Source of the DNA: CALOCN01 sp942491735
GTDB taxonomy: Bacteria > Eisenbacteria > RBG-16-71-46 > JABDJR01
Direction: 5' to 3'
DNA length: 64,000 bases
Assembly (NCBI GenBank): GCA_942491735.1
Contig: CALOCN010000001.1
Coordinates: forward strand, 434,001-498,000
The position numbers were made by a program, and so were the translations under genes. Numbering within the stretch: the stretch's first letter is position 1; every line of letters starts with the position of its first letter. Positions 1-9,086 of the stretch are shown one piece after another. The notes under the pieces are model-generated. The model searched no databases. It was not told where the DNA came from and was given only the letters and a program-made list of their open reading frames with translations.

Positions 1-681
1 ATTTTTGTCCCGCCCGCCGGCGCCGCGGACGCGATCATGGAGGCTGCGGCCTCCGTGCTACCCCTGGTGGTGGCCATCACCGAGGGCATCCCGGCCAACG
101 ACATGGCCAAGGCCAAACGGGCCATCGCCGGCAGCGGCACCCGTCTGCTGGGCCCCAACTGTCCCGGCGTGGTGACGCCGGAGCAGTGCCGGATCGGGAT
201 CATGCCCGCGAGGCAGATCACCCGTCCCGGAAACGTGGGGGTGGTTTCGCGTTCCGGAACGCTCACCTACGAGGCGGTGCATCAGCTCACCCTGCTGGGG
301 ATCGGCCAGTCCACCTGTGTGGGCATCGGTGGTGATCCGGTGATCGGGACCCAGTTCATCGATGCCCTCGCCCTGTTCGAGAAGGATCCCGAGACCGCGG
401 CGGTGGTCATGATCGGGGAGATCGGGGGGAGCGCGGAAGAGGATGCGGCCGCCTTCGTCAGGGACCACATGACCACTCCCGTGATCGGGTTCATTGCCGG
501 GCAGAACGCCCCGCCCGGGAAGCGCATGGGACACGCCGGTGCGATCATCGCCGGGGGCAAGGGCAAGGCGTCCGACAAGATCGCGGCGTTCGAGGCGGCC
601 GGCATCCCGGTCTCCCTGTCGCCCGGAGACATCGGTATTACTCTGGCTCGTCACGTACCGCAGTTGGCGACCAGCGGCTAA
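1..681 (+). CDS. sucD: Succinyl-CoA synthetase alpha subunit, 3' part (5' end outside window)
   Basis: Alpha subunit of succinyl-CoA ligase, the TCA enzyme that converts succinyl-CoA to succinate with substrate-level NTP/CoA exchange. The frame is open from base 1 (first residues IFVPPAGAADAIMEAA), so the gene is cut by the window edge and the ATG at 37 is internal. Family hallmarks are present: 'LLGPNCPGVV', 'VGVVSRSGTLTYE', and 'GHAGAI', whose His (codon 532-534) is the expected phosphohistidine. The CoA-binding Rossmann start is missing. The stop lies 9 nt before sucA, so co-transcription with it is likely. Identification is secure. Confidence 0.96.
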   Translation: MFVPPAGAADAIMEAAASVLPLVVAITEGIPANDMAKAKRAIAGSGTRLLGPNCPGVVTPEQCRIGIMPARQITRPGNVGVVSRSGTLTYEAVHQLTLLGIGQSTCVGIGGDPVIGTQFIDALALFEKDPETAAVVMIGEIGGSAEEDAAAFVRDHMTTPVIGFIAGQNAPPGKRMGHAGAIIAGGKGKASDKIAAFEAAGIPVSLSPGDIGITLARHVPQLATSG

Positions 682-690
682 GGAAGTCCT

Positions 691-3618
691 ATGTCCACCC
701 ATCGTCTCGAGGCCCTGCTGGACCACTACCGACGCTACGTCCGGGATCCGGCCACGGCGACCCCATGGCGGGATGTGTTTTCCCGCCTGGACGAGGATGC
801 CAAGGCCTGGCTCGACGCGCGTCTTGACGGTTCGGCGCCGGCGGTTGCCGGGGCCCCGGTCGAGACCGGTGTTCCGGCGAGCGACGCGGAACAGGCGGCC
901 CGGGATTCCACCCGGGCCCTCATGTTCATCCGCGTGCACCGGGTGCGGGGGCACCTGCAGGCCTCCCTGGATCCCCTCGGGCTGGCCAATCCCGAGCGCC
1001 ACCCCGAACTCCAGCCCGAGACCTACGGGTTCACCGAGGCGGACATGGACCGTCCCATCTTCCTGGATGGGGTGATGGGCATGCAGAGCGCGACCATGCG
1101 CGAGATCGTCGCCGCGGTCCGCACCACCTTCTGCGGGCCGGTGGGGCTCGAGTACATGCACCTCCAGGATCCGGCGCAGAAGGCGTGGATCCAGGAACGC
1201 ATGGAGAGCCCGGAACACCGGGCCACCCTCACCGACGCGGATCGCCTGGACATCCTGGAGCGGCTCACCGCAGCCGAGGCCTTCGAGAAATTCCTCGACA
1301 AGAAGTACACCGGAACCAAGCGGTTCGGTCTGGAGGGGGCGGAGACCACCATCCCCGCCCTGGAGACCATCGTCCGCACCGCGGTGGGACTCGGGGTGGA
1401 CGAGATCGTCCTGGGCATGGCCCACCGAGGCCGCCTCAATGTCCTGGCCAACGTGATGGAGAAGCCGCTCACCGCGATCTTCCACGAGTTCAAGGGGGGC
1501 AGTTCCACCCCCGAGGAGATCGGCGGTTCCGGCGATGTGAAGTATCACCTGGGCACTTCCACCGACCGCGAGATCGGTGGCAACTGGGTGCACCTGTCAC
1601 TGACTCCCAACCCGTCCCATCTCGAGGCGGTGGATCCGGTGGTGGTGGGCAAGGTGCGGGCCCGACAGGACCTGGTCGGGGACGGCGACAAGAACCGGGT
1701 GATCGGAATCCTGCTCCACGGCGACGCGGCGTTTGCCGGGCAGGGTGTGGTGGCGGAGACCCTGCAGTTCCTGGAACTCCCCGGCTATCGCACCGGCGGG
1801 ACGATCCATTTCATCATCAACAACCAGATCGGGTTCACCACCAACCCCATGATCGGTCGTTCCAGTCCCTACAGTTCGGATGTGGCCAAGGCGGTCCAGG
1901 CCCCCATTGTCCACGTGAACGGGGACAGCCCGGAAGCGGTGGTCCTGGTGGCCAAGTTCGCCATGGAATTCCGTCAGACCTTCAAGCGGGATGTGGTGAT
2001 CGACATGGTCTGCTACCGGCGGCACGGCCACAACGAAGGGGACGAGCCGGCGTTCACCCAACCGCTCATGTATCGCGCGATCCGCAACCACCCCACCACG
2101 CTGACCCTGTATGCGCAGAAGCTGGCCCGGGACGGCATCGTCTCCAAGGACCAGTCGGCCAAGCTGGCCGCGGATTGGGACGATCTTCTGGAGTCGCAGT
2201 TCCAGTTGGCCGAGTCCTACCAGGCCAGCCATGCGGAGTGGCTGGAGGGTTCGTGGTCCGGGCTGGAGCCGGTCAAGGACTACGATCCGCGCCGGGGGGA
2301 CACGCAGTCGACACTGGAAGACCTGCAGGAAGTGGGGGCTGCGCTGGTCCGGGTTCCGGAGGGGTTCAACCTCAACCGGAAGATCACCCGTCAGCTGAAG
2401 ACCAAGGCGAGGATGTTCGAGACCGGCGAGGGGATCGACTGGGGCACGGGCGAGGCCCTGGCCTACGGCACCCTGCTCCTGGAGGGGCACCCGGTGCGGC
2501 TCTCGGGGGAGGACTCCAACCGGGGCACCTTCTCCCACCGTCACGCGTCCTGGGTGGATCAGGAGACCGAGGAAAAGCACATCCCCCTCAACCACATCCG
2601 GGAGGACCAGGGAAAGATCGACATCCTGGACAGCCCGTTGAGCGAGTTCGGGGTTCTGGGGTTCGAGTACGGCTACGCCATGGCCGCGCCCAACGCCTTG
2701 GTCCTGTGGGAAGCGCAGTTCGGTGATTTTGCCAACGGGGCCCAGGTCATCATCGACCAGTTCCTGGCCGCGGGCGAGGTGAAGTGGCTTCGCATGAACG
2801 GTCTTGTCCTTCTGTTGCCCCACGGCTATGAGGGGCAGGGTCCCGAGCACAGCTCGGCCCGCCTGGAACGGTTTCTCTCCCTGTGCGCCGAGGACAACCT
2901 GCAGGTGGTGAACCTGACCACCCCGGCCCAGATCTTCCATGCCCTGCGCCGCCAGATGAAACGCAAGTTCCGCAAGCCGCTGGTGGTCATGGCGCCCAAG
3001 TCCCTGTTGCGGCACAAGCGCGCGGTCTCGAAGCTGGCCGAGTTCGGGCCGGGGAGTCACTTCCACCGTGTCCTGGAGGAAGACGTCCCGCCGTCCTCCG
3101 CCAAGGAGGCGAAACAGGTCGTGGTCTGCAGCGGCAAGGTCTACTACGACCTGCTCGAGGAGCGGGAATCGCGGAAGATCACCGACGTGCATCTCGTGCG
3201 CATGGAGCAGCTCTACCCGTTCCCCATGGATGCCCTGGTCCATGTCCTGCGTCCCTATGCCCACTGCCGCTTTGTCTGGTGCCAGGAGGAATCCCGCAAC
3301 ATGGGAGCCTGGCCGGTGGTGGGGGAGATGCTGGGTGAGGTGGCCGAGGCGATCGGCGCCAGGCATCCCGAGTTCCGTTACGCCGGGCGCCGGACGTCCG
3401 CGTCGCCGGCGACCGGGCGCGCGTCCCGCCATCGGGAAGAGCAGATCGCGCTGGTGGACGAGGCGCTCACGGTGGGGCTGGAGCACAAGGGACGGGTCAA
3501 AGCGAGGGTGGCCCGGGATGCGCGCAGGGGCGACAACTCGTCCCCGTCATCCCCCCGCCCCAAGGGCGGCGGCAAGACCCGGCGGAAGGCTGGAAGCCAG
3601 CGGGTTTCCAGCAAGTAG
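691..3618 (+). CDS. sucA: 2-oxoglutarate dehydrogenase E1 component
   Basis: Thiamine-diphosphate decarboxylase (E1o) of the 2-oxoglutarate dehydrogenase complex; it decarboxylates 2-oxoglutarate and passes the succinyl group to the E2 lipoyl arm. 975 aa; the family is usually about 930. Visible motifs: N-terminal E2-binding segment (about 1-40), 'GMAHRGRLNVL', the ThDP motif from 'GDAAFAGQG' to 'IINNQIGFTT', 'YRRHGHNEGDEP', and 'LLPHGYEGQGPEHSSARLER'. The ATG at 691 follows an AAGGAAG Shine-Dalgarno. The last ~40 residues are a basic Ser/Pro/Lys/Arg tail beyond the normal end. sucB and lpd follow after two intervening genes. Confidence 0.97.
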   Translation: MSTHRLEALLDHYRRYVRDPATATPWRDVFSRLDEDAKAWLDARLDGSAPAVAGAPVETGVPASDAEQAARDSTRALMFIRVHRVRGHLQASLDPLGLANPERHPELQPETYGFTEADMDRPIFLDGVMGMQSATMREIVAAVRTTFCGPVGLEYMHLQDPAQKAWIQERMESPEHRATLTDADRLDILERLTAAEAFEKFLDKKYTGTKRFGLEGAETTIPALETIVRTAVGLGVDEIVLGMAHRGRLNVLANVMEKPLTAIFHEFKGGSSTPEEIGGSGDVKYHLGTSTDREIGGNWVHLSLTPNPSHLEAVDPVVVGKVRARQDLVGDGDKNRVIGILLHGDAAFAGQGVVAETLQFLELPGYRTGGTIHFIINNQIGFTTNPMIGRSSPYSSDVAKAVQAPIVHVNGDSPEAVVLVAKFAMEFRQTFKRDVVIDMVCYRRHGHNEGDEPAFTQPLMYRAIRNHPTTLTLYAQKLARDGIVSKDQSAKLAADWDDLLESQFQLAESYQASHAEWLEGSWSGLEPVKDYDPRRGDTQSTLEDLQEVGAALVRVPEGFNLNRKITRQLKTKARMFETGEGIDWGTGEALAYGTLLLEGHPVRLSGEDSNRGTFSHRHASWVDQETEEKHIPLNHIREDQGKIDILDSPLSEFGVLGFEYGYAMAAPNALVLWEAQFGDFANGAQVIIDQFLAAGEVKWLRMNGLVLLLPHGYEGQGPEHSSARLERFLSLCAEDNLQVVNLTTPAQIFHALRRQMKRKFRKPLVVMAPKSLLRHKRAVSKLAEFGPGSHFHRVLEEDVPPSSAKEAKQVVVCSGKVYYDLLEERESRKITDVHLVRMEQLYPFPMDALVHVLRPYAHCRFVWCQEESRNMGAWPVVGEMLGEVAEAIGARHPEFRYAGRRTSASPATGRASRHREEQIALVDEALTVGLEHKGRVKARVARDARRGDNSSPSSPRPKGGGKTRRKAGSQRVSSK

Positions 3619-3627
3619 AGAGCTGCA

Positions 3628-4560
3628 ATTTCCGACCCGGTTGGCCTGCTCATCGGTCTGGGGCTCCTGTATCTGGGTGGCGAGGGTCTCGTGGCCGGTT
3701 CCTCACGGCTCGCCCTGCGCGCCGGAATCTCCCCCCTGGTGGTGGGACTCACCCTGGTCGCCTTCGGGACGAGCAGCCCGGAGCTGGTGGTGAGTCTCAA
3801 GGCGGCCTTCGCCGATGCCGGCGATCTGTCTGTGGGCAACGTGGTCGGGTCCAACATCTGCAACGTGCTCTTCATACTCGGGCTCGCCGCCATCATCCGT
3901 CCCGTTCGTGTGGAGACCCGGATCGCCCGGGTCGACGCCCCGCTGCTCGTTCTGGTCAGTGTGGGGACGTTCCTTCTGCTCGCCGACGGGCACCTGGGGC
4001 GGGTGGAGGGGGGGCTGCTCCTGGCGGGCCTCGCCGTCTACACCGGCCAGGCCCTGGTCCGCTCCCGGCGCTCGGATGCGCCGGCCGCCGACGAGGTGGA
4101 ACCGGGAGGGCTGCTGAGCCGACTTCCCATCTGGTTCCTTCTGGTGGGGGGGATGGCCGCGTTGATTCTGGGGGCGGAAGTCTTTGTCAAGGGGGCGGTG
4201 GGTCTGGCCCGCAGTCTTGGGGTCTCCGAGGCCGTGATCGGGCTCACCGTGGTCGCGGTGGGGACCAGTCTCCCCGAGCTGTCGGCCTCGGTCCTGGCCG
4301 CCGTGCGCGGACGGGGGGACCTCGCAGTGGGGAACGTGGTGGGAAGCAACCTGTTCAACCTCATGGGGATTCTCGGGGTCTCGTCCCTCGTTCATCCCAT
4401 TGCCGCGGTGGGGATGACGTGGTTGGATTGGGGATTCATGCTGTGCGGGGCCATCCTGCTTGTGCCGCTCGCCCGCAGTGGACTGGTGTTGAACCGGGCC
4501 GAGGGGAGCACGTTGATGGTCGCCTACGTCGTCTATATCGTGTGGCGAACGCTGGGCTGA
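3628..4560 (+). CDS. CaCA-family calcium/sodium (cation) antiporter, YrbG-like
   Basis: Inner-membrane cation exchanger of the Ca2+/cation antiporter superfamily. Two inverted alpha repeats are visible: 'GTSSPELVVS' in the first half and 'GTSLPELSAS' in the second, each followed by 'VGNVVGSN', with about 10 hydrophobic segments. The first ATG/GTG/TTG in frame (GTG 3691) would remove half of the first membrane helix. The frame is open from the sucA stop, and the segment SDPVGLLIGLGLLYLGGEGL matches a normal CaCA N-terminus. I therefore place the start at an ATT (3628), 5 nt after GAGAG; CTG 3646 is the alternative. Full length would be 310 aa, usual for the family. It sits between sucA and sucB, presumably in the same operon. 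Confidence 0.85.
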   Translation: MSDPVGLLIGLGLLYLGGEGLVAGSSRLALRAGISPLVVGLTLVAFGTSSPELVVSLKAAFADAGDLSVGNVVGSNICNVLFILGLAAIIRPVRVETRIARVDAPLLVLVSVGTFLLLADGHLGRVEGGLLLAGLAVYTGQALVRSRRSDAPAADEVEPGGLLSRLPIWFLLVGGMAALILGAEVFVKGAVGLARSLGVSEAVIGLTVVAVGTSLPELSASVLAAVRGRGDLAVGNVVGSNLFNLMGILGVSSLVHPIAAVGMTWLDWGFMLCGAILLVPLARSGLVLNRAEGSTLMVAYVVYIVWRTLG

Positions 4561-4592
4561 CACGGCCGGGCGTGCGTCGCGGGAGGTCCAAC

Positions 4593-4940
4593 TTGAGCGA
4601 CATACTCGCCGTCGGCGAAAGGGTCCACATCATGCTCCGACGCCGGTTCGAGGATGACATCCGGCGTCACTTCGCCGGGTTGGTGGAGGCGGTGTCCGAA
4701 CGGGCGGTGCGAATCCGGGGCTACGGCTTCATCTTCCAGCCTGGGATGAGCGCCTACCGCCGGCTGCCCCACGAAAGGGTTCTCATCTTCCCGTTGGGGG
4801 ACTCGGGCACATTGTTCAACGTGCTTCCCGAGGGCGTGGACCCGGCCGCCCTGGACTATGCGGTCATCAAGGGCCGGTTGATGATCACGGACAAGCAGGG
4901 ATTCGAGCTGGAAATCAACGAATTCGGTCCCAAGAGCTGA
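4593..4940 (+). CDS. Small conserved-looking protein of unknown function
   Basis: 115-aa protein I cannot assign. The start is the TTG at 4593, seven-nt-spaced from a strong GGGAGG (4581-4586); the frame stays open upstream into the antiporter gene but that part is out-of-frame shadow. The sequence is mixed alpha/beta with a basic N-terminal half ('MLRRRFEDDIRRHFAG') and motifs 'GYGFIFQPGMSAYRRLP' and 'LPEGVDPAALDYAVIKG'; no signal peptide or membrane segment. It lies 32 nt after the antiporter and 31 nt before sucB, so it is co-transcribed with the dehydrogenase genes. A cytosolic accessory role is possible but nothing in the sequence shows it. Confidence 0.75.
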   Translation: MSDILAVGERVHIMLRRRFEDDIRRHFAGLVEAVSERAVRIRGYGFIFQPGMSAYRRLPHERVLIFPLGDSGTLFNVLPEGVDPAALDYAVIKGRLMITDKQGFELEINEFGPKS

Positions 4941-4971
4941 GACTCGCGGAAGAACCGGAACGAGGTACATC

Positions 4972-6357
4972 ATGCCGTTCGAGATCAAGGTGCCCGATCT
5001 GGGGGAGTCCGTTACCGAGGCCACCATCGCGACCTGGCTCAAGAAGCCGGGCGAAGCGGTGGCCATCGACGAGCCCATCGTCGAGCTGGAAACGGACAAG
5101 GCCACCCTGGAGATGCCCTCGCCCAAGGCGGGGGTGCTGACCGAGATCGTGTCCCCCGAGGGGACGGACGTCGAGGTGGGCGCGGTGATTGCCAAGCTGG
5201 AAGAGGGGGCCACGGCCACGGTGGCGCCGTCCGAGCCTTCCGACGCATCGGCAAGTCAGCCGGTCAAGGAGCCGGCCACGCAGGAGGCGCCGGCCACGCC
5301 CCCCCCTTCGGCAGCCCCGAAACCGGTGCGGACGCCGGCGGCTCCCGCGAGTGAAGACGATCTGGATCCCACCCGCCTCGCCACGAAATCCGGGGAGTCT
5401 GTTTCCCTGGGCGACCTCATGTCGCTGATCGGTCAGGGGTCCGCCGAGGCCCTGGAGAAATCCGGTCCCGCTGTGCGCAAGCTGGTCGAGGAGCACGGGC
5501 TGGATCCGTCGACGCTTCCCGCGACCGGTCCGGGGGGACGTATCTCCAAGGAGGACGTACAGACCGCACTCGCCGCGGAAACCGGGGCCGGGACCGGGAC
5601 CCGGCGCACGGCCGGCGTTTCCGCGGCCGCGCCCCGGCAGGCCGCGGGTGCTCGCGGCGAGGAACGCGTGAAGATGTCGCGCCTGCGCAGAACGGTGGCG
5701 CAGCGGCTCAAGGAAGCCCAGAACACCGCGGCCATCCTCACCACCTTCAACGAGTGCGACATGAGCGCGGTCATGGCCATGCGCAGGACCCACCAGGAGG
5801 CCTTTGTCGCCCAGCACGGCATCAAGCTGGGTTTCATGTCCTTCTTCACCAAGGCTGCGGTGGCCGCGCTCAAGGCCATGCCGGTGGTCAACGGCGAGAT
5901 CGACGACGCCACCCAGGAAGTGGTCTACAAGCACTACTACGACATCGGCATCGCGGTGAGCACGGAGGAAGGACTCAAGGTTCCGGTCATCCGCGACTGC
6001 GACGTGAAGTCCTTCGCCCAGATCGAGAACGAGCTCTCGGAACTGGCCGGCAAGGCGCGGGACGGCAGCCTCACCCTGGAGGAGATGCAGGGAGGAACCT
6101 TCACCATCTCCAACGGGGGGGTGTTCGGATCGCTGGTCTCCACCCCCATTCTCAATCGCCCCCAATCGGCCATCCTGGGCCTGCACAAGATCCAGGATCG
6201 CCCGGTGGCCCTCAACGGCGAGGTGGTGATCCGCCCCATGATGTACCTCGCCATGTCCTACGATCACCGCATCATCGACGGGCGGGAGTCGGTGACCTTC
6301 CTGGTCAAGCTCAAGGACGCCATCGAGAATCCGGAGCGACTGCTGCTGGATCTGTAG
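4972..6357 (+). CDS. sucB: Dihydrolipoyllysine-residue succinyltransferase (E2 of 2-oxoglutarate dehydrogenase)
   Basis: Core acyltransferase that moves the succinyl group from lipoyl-lysine to CoA. 461 aa with the classic order: lipoyl domain (1-78, lipoylated Lys43 in 'ETDKATLEMPS'), an Ala/Pro/Thr linker (about 80-125), a peripheral-subunit-binding domain (about 160-200, 'PAVRKLVEEHGLD...GPGGRISKEDV'), a second linker, then the catalytic domain. The active-site HxxxD is H432/D436 in 'SYDHRIIDGRESV'. The 'LKVPVIRDCD' and E1 context (sucA, sucD nearby) favour succinyl over acetyl transfer. lpd follows 56 nt downstream. Confidence 0.95.
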   Translation: MPFEIKVPDLGESVTEATIATWLKKPGEAVAIDEPIVELETDKATLEMPSPKAGVLTEIVSPEGTDVEVGAVIAKLEEGATATVAPSEPSDASASQPVKEPATQEAPATPPPSAAPKPVRTPAAPASEDDLDPTRLATKSGESVSLGDLMSLIGQGSAEALEKSGPAVRKLVEEHGLDPSTLPATGPGGRISKEDVQTALAAETGAGTGTRRTAGVSAAAPRQAAGARGEERVKMSRLRRTVAQRLKEAQNTAAILTTFNECDMSAVMAMRRTHQEAFVAQHGIKLGFMSFFTKAAVAALKAMPVVNGEIDDATQEVVYKHYYDIGIAVSTEEGLKVPVIRDCDVKSFAQIENELSELAGKARDGSLTLEEMQGGTFTISNGGVFGSLVSTPILNRPQSAILGLHKIQDRPVALNGEVVIRPMMYLAMSYDHRIIDGRESVTFLVKLKDAIENPERLLLDL

Positions 6358-6413
6358 CGGGCGATGCGCCACCTCTTGACGTCGCCCCGCGGCGACACCG
6401 GAATCGGAATCCC

Positions 6414-7823
6414 ATGACAGACACCGCATACGATCTCGTTGTCATCGGCGGCGGCCCCGGCGGCTACGTGGCCGCCATCCGCGCCGCCCAGCTCGGCATG
6501 AAGACCGCCTGCGTCGAGAAGCGGGGCGCCCTGGGCGGCACCTGTCTCAACGTGGGCTGCATTCCTTCGAAGGCGCTCCTGCACTCCAGCGAGCGGTTCG
6601 CGGAGGCGGCCCATCACTTGGCCGACCACGGCATCGTCACCGGCAAGGTCAAGCTGGACCTGGCCGCCATGATGGCGCGCAAGGACAAGGTGGTGGAGAC
6701 CAACGTGAAGGGGATCGACTACCTGTTCAAGAAGAACGGCATCGACCATGTGCAGGGGACCGGCCGCATCCCCTCGGCGGGAACGGTCGAGGTGGCGCTT
6801 CCCGACGGAGGAACGCAAACCCTCTCCGCAAAGCACATCATCATCGCCACCGGCTCCGAGACCACGCCGCTTCCCGGGGCGGAGATCGACGAGGAACGGA
6901 TCGTTTCCTCGACCGGCGCCCTGGCTTTGACCCAGGTCCCCAAGCGCTTCGTGGTGATCGGGGCCGGGGTGATCGGGCTCGAGATGGGCTCGGTCTGGTC
7001 CCGCCTGGGATCCCAGGTCACGGTGATCGAGTTCCTGGATCACATTCTTCCCGGGATGGATCGCGAGATCGGCAAGAACGCCAACCGGGTGCTCAAGAAG
7101 CAGAAGCTCGCCTTCAAGCTGTCCTCCAAGGTGACCTCGGTGACCCGCAAGGGGAAGACGGTCACCGTCGCCTACGAACCGGTGCAGGGGGGCGACACCG
7201 AGACCCTCGAGGCCGACGTGGTGCTGGTGGCGATTGGTCGTCGGCCCTACACCGACGGGCTGGGCCTGGACGAACTGGGGGTGGAGCGGGACAAGCGGGG
7301 GGTGATCCAGGTGGACGCGGACTTCCAGACCACGGTCCCGGGGGTCTACGCCATTGGGGACTGTGTCCCCGGCCCCATGCTCGCCCACAAGGCGGAAGAG
7401 GACGGGGTGGTCTGCGTGGAGCGGATCGCCGGTCAGAAGCCGCACCTCGACTACAACCTGGTCCCGGGTGTGGTCTACACCTGGCCGGAAGTAGCCGGGG
7501 TGGGTAAGACCGAGGAGCAGCTCAAGGAAGCCGGGACGGACTACAAGGTCGGCAAGTTCCCCTTCACCGCCAACAGTCGGGCCCGGGCCACCGGGGATAC
7601 CGACGGCCTGGTCAAGATCCTCGCCGATGCCAAGACCGACCGGGTCCTGGGAGTGCACATCCTGGGGCCCCTGGCCGGAGACCTGCTCCAGGAGGCGGTC
7701 ATCGCCATGGAGTTCGGGGCGACGTCGGAAGACATCGCCCGCACGGTGCATTCGCACCCGGCCATGGGGGAAGCGGTCAAGGAGGCCGCGCTGGGCGTGG
7801 ACGGGCGATCGATCCACTCATAA
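6414..7823 (+). CDS. lpdA: Dihydrolipoyl dehydrogenase (E3)
   Basis: FAD flavoprotein that reoxidises dihydrolipoamide with NAD+, completing the 2-oxoglutarate dehydrogenase cycle. 469 aa. FAD-binding 'GGGPGGYVAAIRAAQLG' lies at 12-28; redox disulfide Cys44/Cys49 in 'GGTCLNVGCIPSKAL'; NAD-binding 'VIGAGVIGLEMGSVW' in the middle; second FAD motif 'VYAIGDC'; C-terminal active-site 'HSHPAMGEA'. The ATG at 6414 starts exactly at the normal N-terminus although the frame is open far upstream through sucB. It is last in the suc cluster; an AT-rich gap follows. Confidence 0.97.
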   Translation: MTDTAYDLVVIGGGPGGYVAAIRAAQLGMKTACVEKRGALGGTCLNVGCIPSKALLHSSERFAEAAHHLADHGIVTGKVKLDLAAMMARKDKVVETNVKGIDYLFKKNGIDHVQGTGRIPSAGTVEVALPDGGTQTLSAKHIIIATGSETTPLPGAEIDEERIVSSTGALALTQVPKRFVVIGAGVIGLEMGSVWSRLGSQVTVIEFLDHILPGMDREIGKNANRVLKKQKLAFKLSSKVTSVTRKGKTVTVAYEPVQGGDTETLEADVVLVAIGRRPYTDGLGLDELGVERDKRGVIQVDADFQTTVPGVYAIGDCVPGPMLAHKAEEDGVVCVERIAGQKPHLDYNLVPGVVYTWPEVAGVGKTEEQLKEAGTDYKVGKFPFTANSRARATGDTDGLVKILADAKTDRVLGVHILGPLAGDLLQEAVIAMEFGATSEDIARTVHSHPAMGEAVKEAALGVDGRSIHS

Positions 7824-7868
7824 ATCTAATCTTAGCAATAAATTACACCTGTAAGGATAAATCTAAAA

Positions 7869-7897
7869 TTGAAATTTATATTTGCCTGAGCTACTCT
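7869..7897 (+). promoter_or_regulatory. Candidate promoter in an AT-rich gap, possibly giving a leaderless mRNA
   Basis: The 81-bp gap 7824-7904 is strikingly AT-rich beside its GC-rich flanks. TTGAAA (7869-7874), a 17-nt spacer and TACTCT (7892-7897) make a plausible sigma-70 site. Transcription would begin about 7904, right at the ATG (7905) of the next gene. That gene has no Shine-Dalgarno, which fits leaderless translation. The -10 matches consensus at only three positions, so this is tentative. Confidence 0.25.
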
Positions 7898-7904
7898 TGG
7901 ATCC

Positions 7905-9086
7905 ATGTACATTCCAAGAACGGCCACTGCGGCGCTCCATGAGGCCGCTCGCCACTTCCCGGTGCTGACAGTTACGGGGCCGCGCCAAAGCGGGAAGACG
8001 ACCCTGGTGCGTCGTGAGTTTCCAGGCCACGCCTACGTTTCGCTGGAGGGCCCGGATCGGCTCCTGGAAGCGACCGAGGATCCCCGATTGTTCCTGGATC
8101 GGCATCCCGGTGGTTTGATCATCGATGAGGTCCAACGCGCACCGGAGCTCATGTCTTTTCTCCAGGAGCGCGTGGATGAAGACCGGCGTCCGGGTCGCTA
8201 CGTCCTGACCGGATCCCAGCAGTTCGGGCTTCACCAGCGGATTACCCAGTCCTTGGCCGGTCGTTCCGCCTTGATTCCCTTGCTGCCGTTCTCGTACACC
8301 GAGCTGTCGGCGTCGGGGCACGCGCCCTCCAGTCTGGAGGATCTCCTGGCAGGGGGCCTGTATCCGTCAGTGCGGGCCGAGGGCGTGCCTCCGGCACTCT
8401 GGTACCGCAACTACGTCGCCACCTATGTGGAGCGGGATGTGCGTCAGATGATCAACGTGCGTAACCTCGCGGGGTTTCGCCGGTTCATCCAGTTGGTGGC
8501 GGGCCGGACCGGTCAGCTCGTGAACTATGCGAATCTGGCTGCCGATGCCGGAGTGTCCCAGCCCACGGTCAAGACGTGGTTGTCGGTGTTGGAAGCGAGT
8601 TACCTGATCGTGCTTCTCCAACCCCACCATGCCAACTTCTCCAAGCGTCTAATCAAGTCGCCAAAGCTCTACGTCCTGGATCCGGGTCTGGCCGCCTGGC
8701 TGGTCGGGATCCGCAAGCCGGAAGACCTCCTGTCCCACGCCATGCGGGGGCCTCTCTTCGAGACCTGGGTCGTTGCGGAGTTGCTCAAGGCAAGGCTCCA
8801 TCTGGGCAAGGACTCCAATCTGGGTTTCTGGAGGGATCGCTCCGGGTTGGAGGTGGACGTGGTCTTTGGGCGCAGCGATAGCCTGTCTTCCGTGGAGATC
8901 AAGTCGGGTCGCACCGTTGGGTCGGATTGGTTCGCGTCCCTGCGCCGTTGGAAGGACCTCGCCGGCGACGCCGCGGGGCCCGGTTGGCTGGTCTACGGAG
9001 GGGACGAGAGCCAGGTGAGGCGACAGGCCCGCGTCGTTCCGTGGAGCGGGATCGCCGATCTGGTCCAAGCCGTCCAGGCCGACTAG
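7905..9086 (+). CDS. AAA_14-DUF4143 family P-loop ATPase
   Basis: 393-aa member of the widespread bacterial ATPase family with an N-terminal AAA_14 domain and a C-terminal DUF4143 nuclease-like domain. Walker A 'GPRQSGKTTLV' (about 25-35), Walker B 'GLIIDEVQRAP' (about 70-80), sensor 'YVLTGSQQF'. After a winged-helix-like part ('DAGVSQPTVKTWL') comes the restriction-endonuclease-like end with 'GLEVDVVFG' and 'SSVEIKSG', which carry the acidic/Lys pattern of a PD-(D/E)xK core. Cellular role in this family is poorly known; a mobile-element or toxin-antitoxin-like life is suspected. It is a single gene between two housekeeping operons and follows an AT-rich gap, suggesting insertion. Confidence 0.85.
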   Translation: MYIPRTATAALHEAARHFPVLTVTGPRQSGKTTLVRREFPGHAYVSLEGPDRLLEATEDPRLFLDRHPGGLIIDEVQRAPELMSFLQERVDEDRRPGRYVLTGSQQFGLHQRITQSLAGRSALIPLLPFSYTELSASGHAPSSLEDLLAGGLYPSVRAEGVPPALWYRNYVATYVERDVRQMINVRNLAGFRRFIQLVAGRTGQLVNYANLAADAGVSQPTVKTWLSVLEASYLIVLLQPHHANFSKRLIKSPKLYVLDPGLAAWLVGIRKPEDLLSHAMRGPLFETWVVAELLKARLHLGKDSNLGFWRDRSGLEVDVVFGRSDSLSSVEIKSGRTVGSDWFASLRRWKDLAGDAAGPGWLVYGGDESQVRRQARVVPWSGIADLVQAVQAD

